Position numbers and translations under genes: made by a program | Assembly: GCA_964428345.1 (NCBI GenBank) | Contig: CAYRYD010000017.1 | Location: 1-64,000 of the forward strand | From: JABDMH01 sp964428345 | GTDB taxonomy: Bacteria; Bacteroidota; Bacteroidia; Chitinophagales; Saprospiraceae | DNA length: 64,000 nucleotides | Reading direction: 5' to 3' | Shown: positions 52,424 to 61,153 of the stretch, in pieces | How the letters are laid out: the number at the start of each line of letters is the position of its first letter | Numbering within the stretch: the stretch's first letter is position 1 | Notes under the pieces: generated by a model | What the model was told of the DNA's origin: nothing | Database searches by the model: none | The model's input: only the letters and a program-made list of their open reading frames with translations

Positions 52424-55309
52424 ATGAAAGCTCTGCTCCATTTACCGGTAATCATTGCACTAACAGGTCAGTCGATTTTTGCTCAGCATATCGATACCAC
52501 AGAGATCAAAAACCGCATTGATAGTCTGATCAGGCTGGCGGATACTTATAATGGTGAAATGGACAATGTCAAAGCCCTGGAAGTCATCCGGGAGGCCGAA
52601 GCTTTGCATCTGGAGTATCTGGGCACCGGCACGATCCTTTACGGGGAGATTTGTCACATTTTGGGGAGAAGTCTCAAAGTGAATGCTGATTTTACAATGG
52701 CGGAAAAGTATATCACGAAAGCAATCGACATCCGGAAAAGGATATTAGGCAAAGATCATCTTGATTATTTGAAGAGTTTAGGCAATTTAGGTAGCCTTTA
52801 TTTTGAAATTGGTGATTACGATCAGTCGGAACCGGTATTATTGGAGGTTGTGTCGGGATTCGCCCGATTGGAGGACTGGGTTTCCCATAGCCAGGTTCTA
52901 AGTAATCTGGCCATTATGTATCAGATGAGTGGCAATTATCAAAAATGTGAATCGGCTTTTCTGCAATCACTGGACTATTGGGAAAGGGAACAAAAACTGG
53001 AGCACCCCTTTTATCTTGTTATACTAGGCAATCTGGCCCGACTTTATGTCGATATGGGAAATTTTGAAAAGGGGGAATCTATATTGTTGCATTATTTTGA
53101 ATTGCAGGATCGGCTTGATAAACCTAATCCGATTTCTTATGCCACAGCACTGACAACTATGTCCAACATATATGCCTTTAAGAAAGAACCGGATAAGGAA
53201 GAGAATATGTTGCTGAAATGTTTATCGATCGAGAAAGAAGTGTATGACAGGGACCATCCTGAGTTGGGAGCGACCCTCGCGAATTTGGGAAATTTCTATA
53301 TGAGGATCGGCAGGTACGACGAAGCAGAGAAATATTTAAAGGAGGGTTTTAGTATTCTGGATAAATCATTTGGTCCAGTGAGTGAGACATCTGCGAGAAA
53401 TCGCATGAACTTAGCCGACCTAGCCAGAGCCAGGGGGGATTTTGAAGAAGCTGACTCTCTATATTTAGAAACCAGAGATTTAATTAAGAGGGTATTTCGC
53501 CCCCAGCATGAGATGAATCGATCGATTTGCTGGAGCATGACCAGTTTTTATTACGACCGGCATGACTACCATAAAGCAGTGATTCATTTATTGGAATTAA
53601 TACAGTTTAGTGAGGAGAGGATTCGCAATGCATCAAACCACCTCTCCACCGGGGAAATGGAACATTATCTTTCATCTTTTCAAGGGGCAGATCATTTGTT
53701 GTATTCCATCTTATTTGATTTGAATAAACAGGAGATCAATCTGCGTGACATGATCAATCAAATATCAGAACTAGGCTTTGATCTGAGCTTAACCAGGAAA
53801 ATGTATTTAATGCTGAACGAGCGGCAAATGCTTGGTTTTTCGAAAGGTGATTCCCTGTTGTCGTCGAAATTTCAGAACCTGAAGTCCTTGCATAGGGAAT
53901 TGGCTTACCTCTACACGTTGCCTGGTGATCACCAGGAGAAGACCGGGGCGCTATCGGATAATATCAATAAGCTGGAGAAAGAATTGATGATAGCCAGTTC
54001 GGATTTCAGGGTGGCGGGTACCCGGGTTACCTGGGACTCATTGCAGAAGGAATTGGATGACCATGAAATCGTTATCGAGTTTGTCCACTTTAAATACCAG
54101 AACGAACTTTCCGATTCGATTCTTTATGCTGCATTGTTACTTGGGCCCGGATATCGGGCCCCACAGTTTATACCATTGTTTGAGGAGCGGCAACTGGTTG
54201 GCCTGTTGGATTCGCTTCAATGGCGAAATGAAGCATGGATGTCTCAAAAGGATGAGGACAACGGGATGAATATCCTCCATGATCTGATCTGGTCTCCACT
54301 GATTCCGTATCTGGAAGCGGTGCAACACATCCATTATTCTCCGTCCGGTCTGTTGCACCGGATGCCATTGATGGCCATTCCATCAAAGGATGGGGGATTG
54401 CTGGGCGACCGGTTTACCTTCCATCAGCTGGGAAGCTCCCGTCAGCTTTATATAAACCGTAATGTTCCGTCCGGAGATATGCCCCCATCCTCTACCGCCT
54501 CGGTATTCGGGGGTATTCATTATGAGATGGATAGCACAGCCATTCTGTCCGCCAATCAGAATTTCATGATCAGTGACAGCACAGACCTGGATTTACTGGG
54601 CGCTGGCTTGAGGGCATCCATCCGAAGTTCGACGTATAGTCCGAAGGGTTGGTCTTACCTGCCCTGGACGGAAGTAGAGTCAAAGACCATCGCCGCAATC
54701 GTGCGTCAACAAGGTATCAAAGTAGATTTGTTTTCCGGATTTCAGGCCACGGAAGATCATCTTCATTACCTCGGAGTCCATAAACCTTCTCCCCGCATTC
54801 TGCATTTTGCTACCCATGGTTATTTCTTTCCGGATCCGGGTAATGACCCCGCAGCGGGTTCGACTAATGAACCGGCCTTTAAAGTCAGCGAACATCCGAT
54901 GATCCGTTCAGGTCTGATTATGGCCGGAGCCAATCATGTATGGACCGGCGGAACACCACTGAAAAATCTGGAGGATGGGATTCTCACCGCATACGAAGTC
55001 AGTCAGCTGGATTTGTCCGAAACCGAATTGGTAGTGCTCTCCGCCTGTGAGACCGGACTGGGTGATATCCGGGGCGATGAAGGAGTGTATGGACTACAGC
55101 GGGCTTTTAAGATTGCCGGAGCCCGGTATTTGATCATGAGCCTTTGGCAGGTACCGGATTTTGCCACCCAGGAATTGATGACATTATTCTACACCTATTG
55201 GTTAAAGGAAAAAATGGAATTGCCCGACGCCTTCCGCAAAGCACAACAGGCGGTGCGGGAAAAGAAACCGGATCCGTTTTATTGGGCGGGATTTGTATTG
55301 GTAGAGTAG
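52424..55309 (+). CDS. Exported TPR-CHAT caspase-like protein
   Basis: The 961-residue protein opens with a signal peptide (K-A-L-L-H-L-P, hydrophobic to Phe-Ala-Gln at about 20), so it is probably periplasmic or surface-exposed. About ten TPR-type helical repeats occupy residues 40-420, with recurring N-L-G/A-x-L-Y and Y-x-x-A-E phrases. The CHAT domain (about 600-960) has both catalytic residues: His798 in H-F-A-T-H-G-Y and Cys875 in L-S-A-C-E-T-G. The final W-A-G-F-V-L strand closes the domain. Regulation of sigma activity by this protease, through the neighbouring membrane protein, is the inference. Confidence 0.92.
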   Translation: MKALLHLPVIIALTGQSIFAQHIDTTEIKNRIDSLIRLADTYNGEMDNVKALEVIREAEALHLEYLGTGTILYGEICHILGRSLKVNADFTMAEKYITKAIDIRKRILGKDHLDYLKSLGNLGSLYFEIGDYDQSEPVLLEVVSGFARLEDWVSHSQVLSNLAIMYQMSGNYQKCESAFLQSLDYWEREQKLEHPFYLVILGNLARLYVDMGNFEKGESILLHYFELQDRLDKPNPISYATALTTMSNIYAFKKEPDKEENMLLKCLSIEKEVYDRDHPELGATLANLGNFYMRIGRYDEAEKYLKEGFSILDKSFGPVSETSARNRMNLADLARARGDFEEADSLYLETRDLIKRVFRPQHEMNRSICWSMTSFYYDRHDYHKAVIHLLELIQFSEERIRNASNHLSTGEMEHYLSSFQGADHLLYSILFDLNKQEINLRDMINQISELGFDLSLTRKMYLMLNERQMLGFSKGDSLLSSKFQNLKSLHRELAYLYTLPGDHQEKTGALSDNINKLEKELMIASSDFRVAGTRVTWDSLQKELDDHEIVIEFVHFKYQNELSDSILYAALLLGPGYRAPQFIPLFEERQLVGLLDSLQWRNEAWMSQKDEDNGMNILHDLIWSPLIPYLEAVQHIHYSPSGLLHRMPLMAIPSKDGGLLGDRFTFHQLGSSRQLYINRNVPSGDMPPSSTASVFGGIHYEMDSTAILSANQNFMISDSTDLDLLGAGLRASIRSSTYSPKGWSYLPWTEVESKTIAAIVRQQGIKVDLFSGFQATEDHLHYLGVHKPSPRILHFATHGYFFPDPGNDPAAGSTNEPAFKVSEHPMIRSGLIMAGANHVWTGGTPLKNLEDGILTAYEVSQLDLSETELVVLSACETGLGDIRGDEGVYGLQRAFKIAGARYLIMSLWQVPDFATQELMTLFYTYWLKEKMELPDAFRKAQQAVREKKPDPFYWAGFVLVE

Positions 55310-55648
55310 GATGGTTCATCAGGATTTAAAAACCGGGGTGTGATTGGTTGAGGTGCTGCAATGAGGTGCCGGTGCTCAGACTGGGAAACCACCAGTATCG
55401 GACTGAGATTGATGAATTCCATGCTTTAAAATTTTGAAATTTTTACATTAAAAGTCTCCCGGGCATTTACATTTTTCGCAACCGGCACATAGCTATAGAT
55501 AACGTACAGTTAGCCGGGGGATTGATCATTTCATGGTTTTGGAAGATCGAAATGAAACAGAATCACCCAACCCGGCTTTTATTTGGCCGCCTGAAGGTTC
55601 AAGGACGAGCGATGGCTTATAATTACTTGATTATTTAATCCTGATATC
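55310..55648. other. Intergenic stretch, nothing recognised
   Basis: About 340 bases between the CHAT gene and the next. No hairpin with T-run, no promoter box and no open frame with coding character were found. Confidence 0.6.
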
Positions 55649-56113
55649 ATGTTGACATACCGGATTCGGATAACCATGGAAAATACCGGAGAACATTTGA
55701 CCGGGTACCTTGCCGGTTTGACCGATGATGCCATCCTGGTTTCATTTGCAGCAAATGGCGAATTGAACATCCGGATTATTCAGCCGGTTGAGGTAAAAAT
55801 TGTCGGGATTGACACCGTTAAAATTCAGATCAGGGATCAGGCGCTGTGGGGAGCGATGATTCTTGGATTGAGTTCATTCGCGATTGCGTTTCTGTATAGT
55901 TACCTTATACATGAGGGGCTTTTTTCGGGTCCGTTGTTTGCCTACATGGTAGGTGTTTGGTATTCCTGGCACTTTATTCTGGCAGGTTTTATTCTTGGTT
56001 TTTTGAGAATAAAATATAAGATAAGGGGAGATCTGAGACGTTACCAGGTCTTAAGACCGAAACTCCGAAGATATATTGTACCCGGTATGGGTATCTCTCC
56101 GGTATCTGAATGA
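55649..56113 (+). CDS. Small membrane protein of a local three-member family (member 1)
   Basis: The 154-residue protein has an N-terminal beta-rich part, Y-R-I-R-I-T-M-E-N-T-G with G-Y-L-A-G-L-T-D-D-A-I-L-V-S, then hydrophobic helices at about 70-90 and 95-117, and a basic C-terminus (R-R-Y-Q-V-L-R-P-K-L-R-R). It matches in layout the genes at 57393 and 57976: an SH3/Sm-like strand pattern, one or two helices, and a charged tail. It has no classical signal peptide, unlike those two. Function unknown. Confidence 0.65.
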   Translation: MLTYRIRITMENTGEHLTGYLAGLTDDAILVSFAANGELNIRIIQPVEVKIVGIDTVKIQIRDQALWGAMILGLSSFAIAFLYSYLIHEGLFSGPLFAYMVGVWYSWHFILAGFILGFLRIKYKIRGDLRRYQVLRPKLRRYIVPGMGISPVSE

Positions 56114-56483
56114 GATTGATTTGATCTCGTTGTTGGAATACTAAGCGGGAATCACCTATCAACAAACTAATGCAATGAAATAGCATTCCATATTTTATTG
56201 ATGACTGAAAGTAAGCAAAGTAGTTGGGATACTTTCCATTACCGACAAGAATTGGTGTCAACGGAATAATCCCAGATCACGAATTTTATTATCCGGCCTT
56301 ACTGATCTCCTCTGAAGAAGGTTGAACAATTTGCCAATGTCGGAATAAGCCGGTATAATTTTTTTTAAAAAACGCACAATTCCATTTACCTCTCCTTGCT
56401 CCCACACATATTTTAAGAGAGAAGTTCATGCAAGAACCAAATCTTAACCTAATCCAATTCATGAATCATTAAAACCAACAAAG
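56114..56483. other. Intergenic stretch, nothing recognised
   Basis: About 370 AT-rich bases. No coding frame, repeat or terminator was seen; it presumably holds the promoter of the next lipoprotein gene. Confidence 0.55.
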
Positions 56484-57314
56484 ATGAAATCGATTTATTT
56501 TATGCTGATTGCCAGTCTGATTTTTGCCTTTTCCTGTACCAGGGAATCGGATCTTCAACCATCCGTAAATGATATTTCGAAAACAGACCATGAATCACCT
56601 CTTGCCCATGCTTCCCAAAAGTCGGTTAAAAGACCGTTCAGCGATTTTCTGGACGCCCAGGGCAGTACCTCCAGTTTCCTGCTTCCGGTGCCCGATTTTT
56701 TTGGGTGGGTTACGGGACTGGAAGACGGGACCCTACGGCTGCTGGCGATGGATTATCTGGGGGTAGCCAATAAAACCATTGTTGATCTTGGTGGTTCGGA
56801 TCTGGGCACCAAAGTCACAGGAACTGTTACCGAAAGACCGTTGCCCGATGGTAGGGCCCGGGTTTCGGTACTATTACATGTACGCGATGCTCTCATCTGG
56901 CTTACCGATTTTGATGACACCGGTGATCCAAGTACCGATCCCCTGATTATGGGAGCCCGGCCTCAGGATGTTGCAGACGGAGCTATACCGGCCCTGGGGA
57001 GCGGATCCCTTCAGTTTGATTTTATCAATACGGCTCCCGGCGCCCCGATTCCGGATGTAATGCTGGCGATTTTTGAAGAGATTGAAGTGGAAGGTTTTGA
57101 ACCGCTTCAGGTCAAGATAACGGCTTCTGGTGGTGGTATCCTGCATACTGTTCCACTGCACGAGCTGCCATGGGAAGAAGGGGATTATGGAAAAATGTCT
57201 CTTTCTTTTCATCAGATACTTTTCAATAGCCCATCATCCAACAGCAAGCTGGCTAAGAATTTTGGTTTTGTAGGATCAGATCTGAAAGTCAATAAAGTCG
57301 GGAAAAGTAACTAA
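56484..57314 (+). CDS. Lipoprotein of unknown function
   Basis: A clear lipoprotein signal ends F-A-F-S-C. The 276-residue mature part has beta-strand phrases: G-R-A-R-V-S-V-L-L-H-V-R-D-A-L, D-F-D-D-T-G-D-P-S, and I-K-V-like V-K-I-T-A-S-G-G-G at the end. I do not recognise a family. The gene lies between two of the local membrane-protein family members and could be transcribed with them (78 bases to the next start). Confidence 0.7.
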   Translation: MKSIYFMLIASLIFAFSCTRESDLQPSVNDISKTDHESPLAHASQKSVKRPFSDFLDAQGSTSSFLLPVPDFFGWVTGLEDGTLRLLAMDYLGVANKTIVDLGGSDLGTKVTGTVTERPLPDGRARVSVLLHVRDALIWLTDFDDTGDPSTDPLIMGARPQDVADGAIPALGSGSLQFDFINTAPGAPIPDVMLAIFEEIEVEGFEPLQVKITASGGGILHTVPLHELPWEEGDYGKMSLSFHQILFNSPSSNSKLAKNFGFVGSDLKVNKVGKSN

Positions 57315-57392
57315 TGCCGGTCTGGGTAGCAGATCATGTGCAAGGTCACATTTTTACCAACCCGATTTTTCAGGCAAATAGTTACACTTCCA

Positions 57393-57929
57393 ATGAGTAA
57401 TTTTCTGGTATTAATGCCGGTGTTTTTATTGCTGGTTTTGACAGATCAGTCTGGGGCTGCTCAAACTCCGGGAGCTAAGATCAATTATCGCTGTTGGATC
57501 TATCCGGCAGATGGGGGCAGCACTACCAGGGGATTTCTTGTGGAACTAAGGGATTCATCCGTGGTGATCGCATTAAATAGTAAGCGACCAAGGAAGTCGG
57601 ATGTCATCCTGAAGAAGGAAATACAAGTGCAGAGCATCCGGAAGATTGACTTGCGGAAGAATGGTCAATCACTGGAGTTGGCAGGTTTACTTGGAGGTGC
57701 TGTTTTCCTGATTGCAGGAGTTTCTGTCGCCAGTGCTGATGAGGATGATTATTTTCAAGGACCTGGTGCAGCCATTGGGATTGGCTTGCTTTCCGCACTT
57801 CCGGTAGCAGTGATCGGTGCCGCAATTGGATCTGCAAGAAAATCTTTTGTATTCGATGGGGATTCCTATAAATATAAATATCAGCGGGAGCTCATGCGCA
57901 GACATATGAAATCCGGTCTGGTTCATTAG
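57393..57929 (+). CDS. Exported small membrane protein of the local family (member 2)
   Basis: The start at 57393 gives a signal peptide (M-S-N-F-L then hydrophobic to about 25); an upstream ATG at 57336 would add nineteen residues before it. The mature protein has Y-R-C-W-I-Y-P-A-D-G-G, F-L-V-E-L-R-D-S-S-V-V-I, a basic K-K-E strand and a glycine/alanine-rich hairpin (about 105-160; L-G-G-A-V-F, G-A-A-I-G-I-G-L-L) that may be a glycine-zipper. It is a clear paralogue of the next gene, which shares the Y-R-C-W-I and E-L-R-D-S phrases. Confidence 0.75.
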   Translation: MSNFLVLMPVFLLLVLTDQSGAAQTPGAKINYRCWIYPADGGSTTRGFLVELRDSSVVIALNSKRPRKSDVILKKEIQVQSIRKIDLRKNGQSLELAGLLGGAVFLIAGVSVASADEDDYFQGPGAAIGIGLLSALPVAVIGAAIGSARKSFVFDGDSYKYKYQRELMRRHMKSGLVH

Positions 57930-57975
57930 ACCGGAAAATTGGATTTATTTGAAAATCTTGTGAACCAGATTCTTT

Positions 57976-58488
57976 ATGAAGTTCTACTATTTGATGGTAT
58001 TAGGTGCCATTGGGATCATCCAACCGGTCTTCACACAGGAATTACCGCATGAAATCAAGTATCGATGCTGGATCACCCTGATTGATGGAGGAAAGATTGA
58101 GGGTTTCATGATGGAATTGAGGGATTCCACGGTTTTGGTGGATACACACCACAAACGACCCAAAGTGGCCCAGGACATGATTTTAAAGGAAATTCCTGCA
58201 CGGACGATCCAGAATATAGCCTTGCGAAAAATCAGTCGGCCACTGGAAGCAGCCCTTCTGCTGGGTGGTGGAGTGGCGGTCGCAAGCACCATGATCATCA
58301 TCGGGCAAGATGAGGACTTTCTTTCCATTCCCGGTGTGGCAGCCGTCTCGGGGGTGCTTATTGGTCTTCCCTTTGCTGCATTGGGGGCGCTGGTTGGAAC
58401 ACCCAAAAAGCATTTTTTAATCGGGGCCGATCTGGAGGAATATCGGGCTCAGCGGGATCTCATGAAATTGCACATGAAATTAGAATGA
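57976..58488 (+). CDS. Exported small membrane protein of the local family (member 3)
   Basis: The 170-residue protein has a signal peptide (M-K-F-Y-Y, to about 20), then Y-R-C-W-I-T-L-I-D-G-G, M-E-L-R-D-S-T-V-L-V and a Gly/Ala-rich hydrophobic hairpin (L-L-L-G-G-G-V-A-V). It ends with a helical tail, Y-R-A-Q-R-D-L-M-K-L-H-M-K, that matches Y-Q-R-E-L-M-R-R-H-M-K of member 2. The gap from member 2 is 46 bases. The two form a recent tandem duplication. Confidence 0.75.
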   Translation: MKFYYLMVLGAIGIIQPVFTQELPHEIKYRCWITLIDGGKIEGFMMELRDSTVLVDTHHKRPKVAQDMILKEIPARTIQNIALRKISRPLEAALLLGGGVAVASTMIIIGQDEDFLSIPGVAAVSGVLIGLPFAALGALVGTPKKHFLIGADLEEYRAQRDLMKLHMKLE

Positions 58489-58680
58489 TGGATTAGCCGC
58501 TGCTTGAAGGCAGATACCCGGAGAATGATTCAGGTTCGCGTCAGCTCATATTCTCTGTATTTTAAGAAAAGGGAGATAATCCATGCCATTTAAAAATGAT
58601 GGATTTCTGGAGCGGATAAACAGTATTGCTGGAGAGGCCGTGTCACCGATTATTGAAAAAAAATCTAAAATTTAAAACCA

Positions 58681-59118
58681 ATGAAAGTGTATATTTTGCT
58701 AAGTATGACCATTTTGATGCTGACTGTGACCGGTTGCGGGAAGGAAGATCCGAAGGAAGAGGTCACAGGGATGAAATTCCAGGATACGGATTTACTCGGT
58801 AGCTGGAATGCCACTATCAATCAACCGGGTTTCGGCGATTTTACCGGTGATATTACCATTACCAGGATAGAGGTAGGTAAAGAGGCAGCGACGGGATCGT
58901 ATGGCAGTCCTCCCTGTGATTTCCTGTGGATTTACAATGGATCCTCCGCCGATGGTAAAAATTTTATATTCAAGGAAACCATTACCGAAGAATATTCCGA
59001 TTGTGTATCTGGCACTGTCCATCTGACTTTCAAAGATAAGGACAACCTGATTTACAGCTGGGCAGGTGATGATGCCCCGGCCTATAATTTTGCTACCGGA
59101 TTATTGAAGAGGAAGTAA
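58681..59118 (+). CDS. Small lipoprotein, possibly lipocalin-like
   Basis: The 145-residue protein has a lipoprotein signal ending T-V-T-G-C. The rest is a run of short strands: L-L-G-S-W-N-A-T-I, F-T-G-D-I-T-I-T-R, T-V-H-L-T-F-K-D-K. The G-S-W-N opening resembles lipocalin-like domains common in Bacteroidota lipoproteins, but the match is loose. Two cysteines (C-D-F and D-C-V) could form a disulfide. Confidence 0.7.
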   Translation: MKVYILLSMTILMLTVTGCGKEDPKEEVTGMKFQDTDLLGSWNATINQPGFGDFTGDITITRIEVGKEAATGSYGSPPCDFLWIYNGSSADGKNFIFKETITEEYSDCVSGTVHLTFKDKDNLIYSWAGDDAPAYNFATGLLKRK

Positions 59119-59377
59119 ATGATGGATCAGGTAGAAGGATGATCAGACAAAATATTCTATTCGAAAACGCTGGAGTTATTGATTCTAGGAAGTAAAAAAG
59201 TTATAACATCTTGGAGTATCGCGTGTAGTATTATTAGTAGCTAATCAATATTCTCCATAGATTATCGGTAGGCTGAGACTGATAGTAACGGAAAATACAA
59301 AGAGTGACCGCAATAAAAAATGTTGACACCTGTACATTGGTATTGTTTTCATCAGTTGTCTTATTTATGTAAATATC

Positions 59378-59655
59378 TCAAATCAGTCCATGCCGTTCTG
59401 CAAACAATCCCAGGCCGACCGCATTCTTAACTTTTAGTTTACTGATCAGGTTCTTCCGGTGCGTGTCGACGGTGCTCTTGGCGATATGCAATTGAGAGGC
59501 AATTTCTTCACTGGTATTATGCAGGGCGATCATCTTCAAAATTTCTACCTCCCGATCGGTGAGCAACCTGATCCAGCTTTGCTCGGTAGTGGCCGGGTCT
59601 TCTTTACTTTTTGACTTTTTGAAAAAGTCTTCAACTGCTCGCGGTTTTACTCGGA
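59378..59655 (-). pseudogene. LuxR-type response regulator remnant lacking its receiver domain
   Basis: The minus strand encodes a complete LuxR/NarL helix-turn-helix: L-T-D-R-E-V-E-I-L-K-M-I, then S-E-E-I-A-S-Q-L-H-I-A-K-S-T-V-D-T-H-R. Upstream, in frame, comes a typical linker K-P-R-A-V-E-D-F-F-K-K-S-K. No ATG precedes it; the only internal start is a TTG. The receiver domain that should lie farther upstream is missing. The open frame instead runs into sequence copied from the end of the permease gene at about 49.26 kb. Truncation by that rearrangement is the best explanation. Confidence 0.65.
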
Positions 59656-59694
59656 CCGGATACGGAGGGAAGGGGGAAGTTATGAGTGATGCGT
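59649..59694 (+). repeat. Decayed copy of the end of the AI-2E permease gene
   Basis: ACTCGGACCGGATACGGAGG and the following GAAGGGGGAAGTTATGAGTGATG match 49251-49311 with few changes, including the codons for the permease's last residues and its TGA. The match is on the same strand. It is joined directly to the response-regulator remnant. Confidence 0.75.
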
Positions 59695-59839
59695 GTGGTT
59701 AGTGAAAAGTGATGAGTTGTATGTAGTAATTGAGCATCAATTAGATCCTGTTCAGTGAAGATAAGGGCCAGATAGACAAGATGCTGTTGCAATCCTGACT
59801 ATCCTGAGATCAAGTAAATCCTGTTCAGACAATTGTCAA

Positions 59840-59890
59840 TCACAACTGTCTGGCAATCTCTATAAAAATGCTTCGCCACATCCGCCTGAA
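59840..59890 (-). pseudogene. 3' end remnant of a serine hydrolase gene
   Basis: The minus strand reads F-R-R-M-W-R-S-I-F-I-E-I-A-R-Q-L and a stop, matching the intact serine hydrolase's ending Y-S-G-R-M-W-R-N-I-F-M-E-I-A-G-Q-L at 49373-49426. Only about 17 codons survive. The flanking bases (59829-59905) also resemble the intergenic and coding bases at 49355-49430, in the same order and strand as the permease remnant. Confidence 0.75.
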
Positions 59891-60050
59891 TTTACTACAA
59901 TGGAATTTTTCGAGTGGCGGATTGGGATCAAAAAATGTCAATGTGCGATGGACCCCCTATCATAGACAGAAAAATGCATAATTTGGGTTTTGGTGCTACC
60001 ATGGGCGATTTTGCCGATAGAGCACCATACTTTAAACTCGGTACTTTTCT

Positions 60051-61073
60051 CTAATCCCTGACACAACGAATGGGATTACCTGTATGTCGTTCATTAGCAT
60101 ACCTGCCAATATATCCCCCAGTATAACCGATACCTCGGGTATAGGCATTAACATTAGGTCCTGCCATATAGGAACTGGAACTCCACCATTGACACGATTG
60201 TCCAATACTAAAAAAATTTCCATTTTTAAATCGATGTCCACTTGGAAGAGCTGTAAACCCAAGCTCATTAGTTGCATCAGTATTAGGACTATCCCAATGA
60301 ACATTTCCAACTTCCTTTAGTTGTCCCCCAACTGTGTTACTTTGAATACCAAATATGTCAGGATCAACTGGTGCTGGATCGAGGTAATCAATGAAGATAG
60401 TCCACTCTTCATCGCTTGGCACATGCCATCCCTGTGGACAGATACTGTCACCAGACACCACAAACCAATTGTACAGTTTGCCGTAAGGATTTTCATACGT
60501 TTCCGTTGTGTCATACCAACACCATGCGGCAGTTAAAGTACTATTAGTATTGAACCAACTGGTATAATTATTTATCATTGGTATTTCTGTTCCCTTGGGA
60601 TAGTGAGAAGTTCGCAAATTTTCGGCCATCCACCATTGTGACTCAATATTCATTTCAGACATTTCAGACACACTTTTACTAGAACTTCCTATTGCGGTTA
60701 CAATTGAGCTATTTTCAACTGCACTAATCTTGATGATGGGATAAACATTACCATCGACATCAGTGAGGGTACCAGTTGTTGGTGAGGTAAAAGTTTCGTT
60801 TGGATTGGCAAAATCATTCATTACCTGCGTGATCAGAATATCGATATAGGCTTTCGTCGCCGCATCCTGCGTATTGACAGGATTGGCTAAATTTTGAGTT
60901 AATGTTGCTTTGTCTCTCACAGCTAGGGTCCCATCAACAAGGCTTACAACAATGCTGTCTGCAGTGTTATGTTTTTCTAGATCAGTAATTCTAGCTTTTC
61001 CAATAACTTCGAGATTTTGGGTATGTATTAAGGTGCTAATAAATAGGCTGAAAATTGTGAGTTGTATTTTCAT
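60051..61073 (-). CDS. Exported FISUMP-domain (Fibrobacter succinogenes major paralogous domain) protein
   Basis: The 340-residue protein has a signal peptide (about 1-18), an N-terminal K-A-R-I-T-D segment as in tail-fibre-like proteins, and a C-terminal FISUMP domain. Marks are D-V-D-G-N-V-Y-P, Q-W-W-M-A-E-N-L-R-T, Y-G-K-L-Y-N-W, C-P-Q-G-W-H-V-P-S-D-E-E-W, F-T-A-L-P-S-G-H-R and the ending G-N-P-I-R-C-V-R-D. Many Bacteroidota carry these as surface or secreted proteins of unknown function. The gene is AT-richer than average and follows the scarred region. Confidence 0.88.
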   Translation of the reverse strand: MKIQLTIFSLFISTLIHTQNLEVIGKARITDLEKHNTADSIVVSLVDGTLAVRDKATLTQNLANPVNTQDAATKAYIDILITQVMNDFANPNETFTSPTTGTLTDVDGNVYPIIKISAVENSSIVTAIGSSSKSVSEMSEMNIESQWWMAENLRTSHYPKGTEIPMINNYTSWFNTNSTLTAAWCWYDTTETYENPYGKLYNWFVVSGDSICPQGWHVPSDEEWTIFIDYLDPAPVDPDIFGIQSNTVGGQLKEVGNVHWDSPNTDATNELGFTALPSGHRFKNGNFFSIGQSCQWWSSSSYMAGPNVNAYTRGIGYTGGYIGRYANERHTGNPIRCVRD

Positions 61074-61153
61074 TTTTCAAATTTTATTTTTTTTCTTTTT
61101 CTTGTTATTGTTAGTACCTTATAAGGCAAATCTTGTCATTTTTTGGAAAAATA

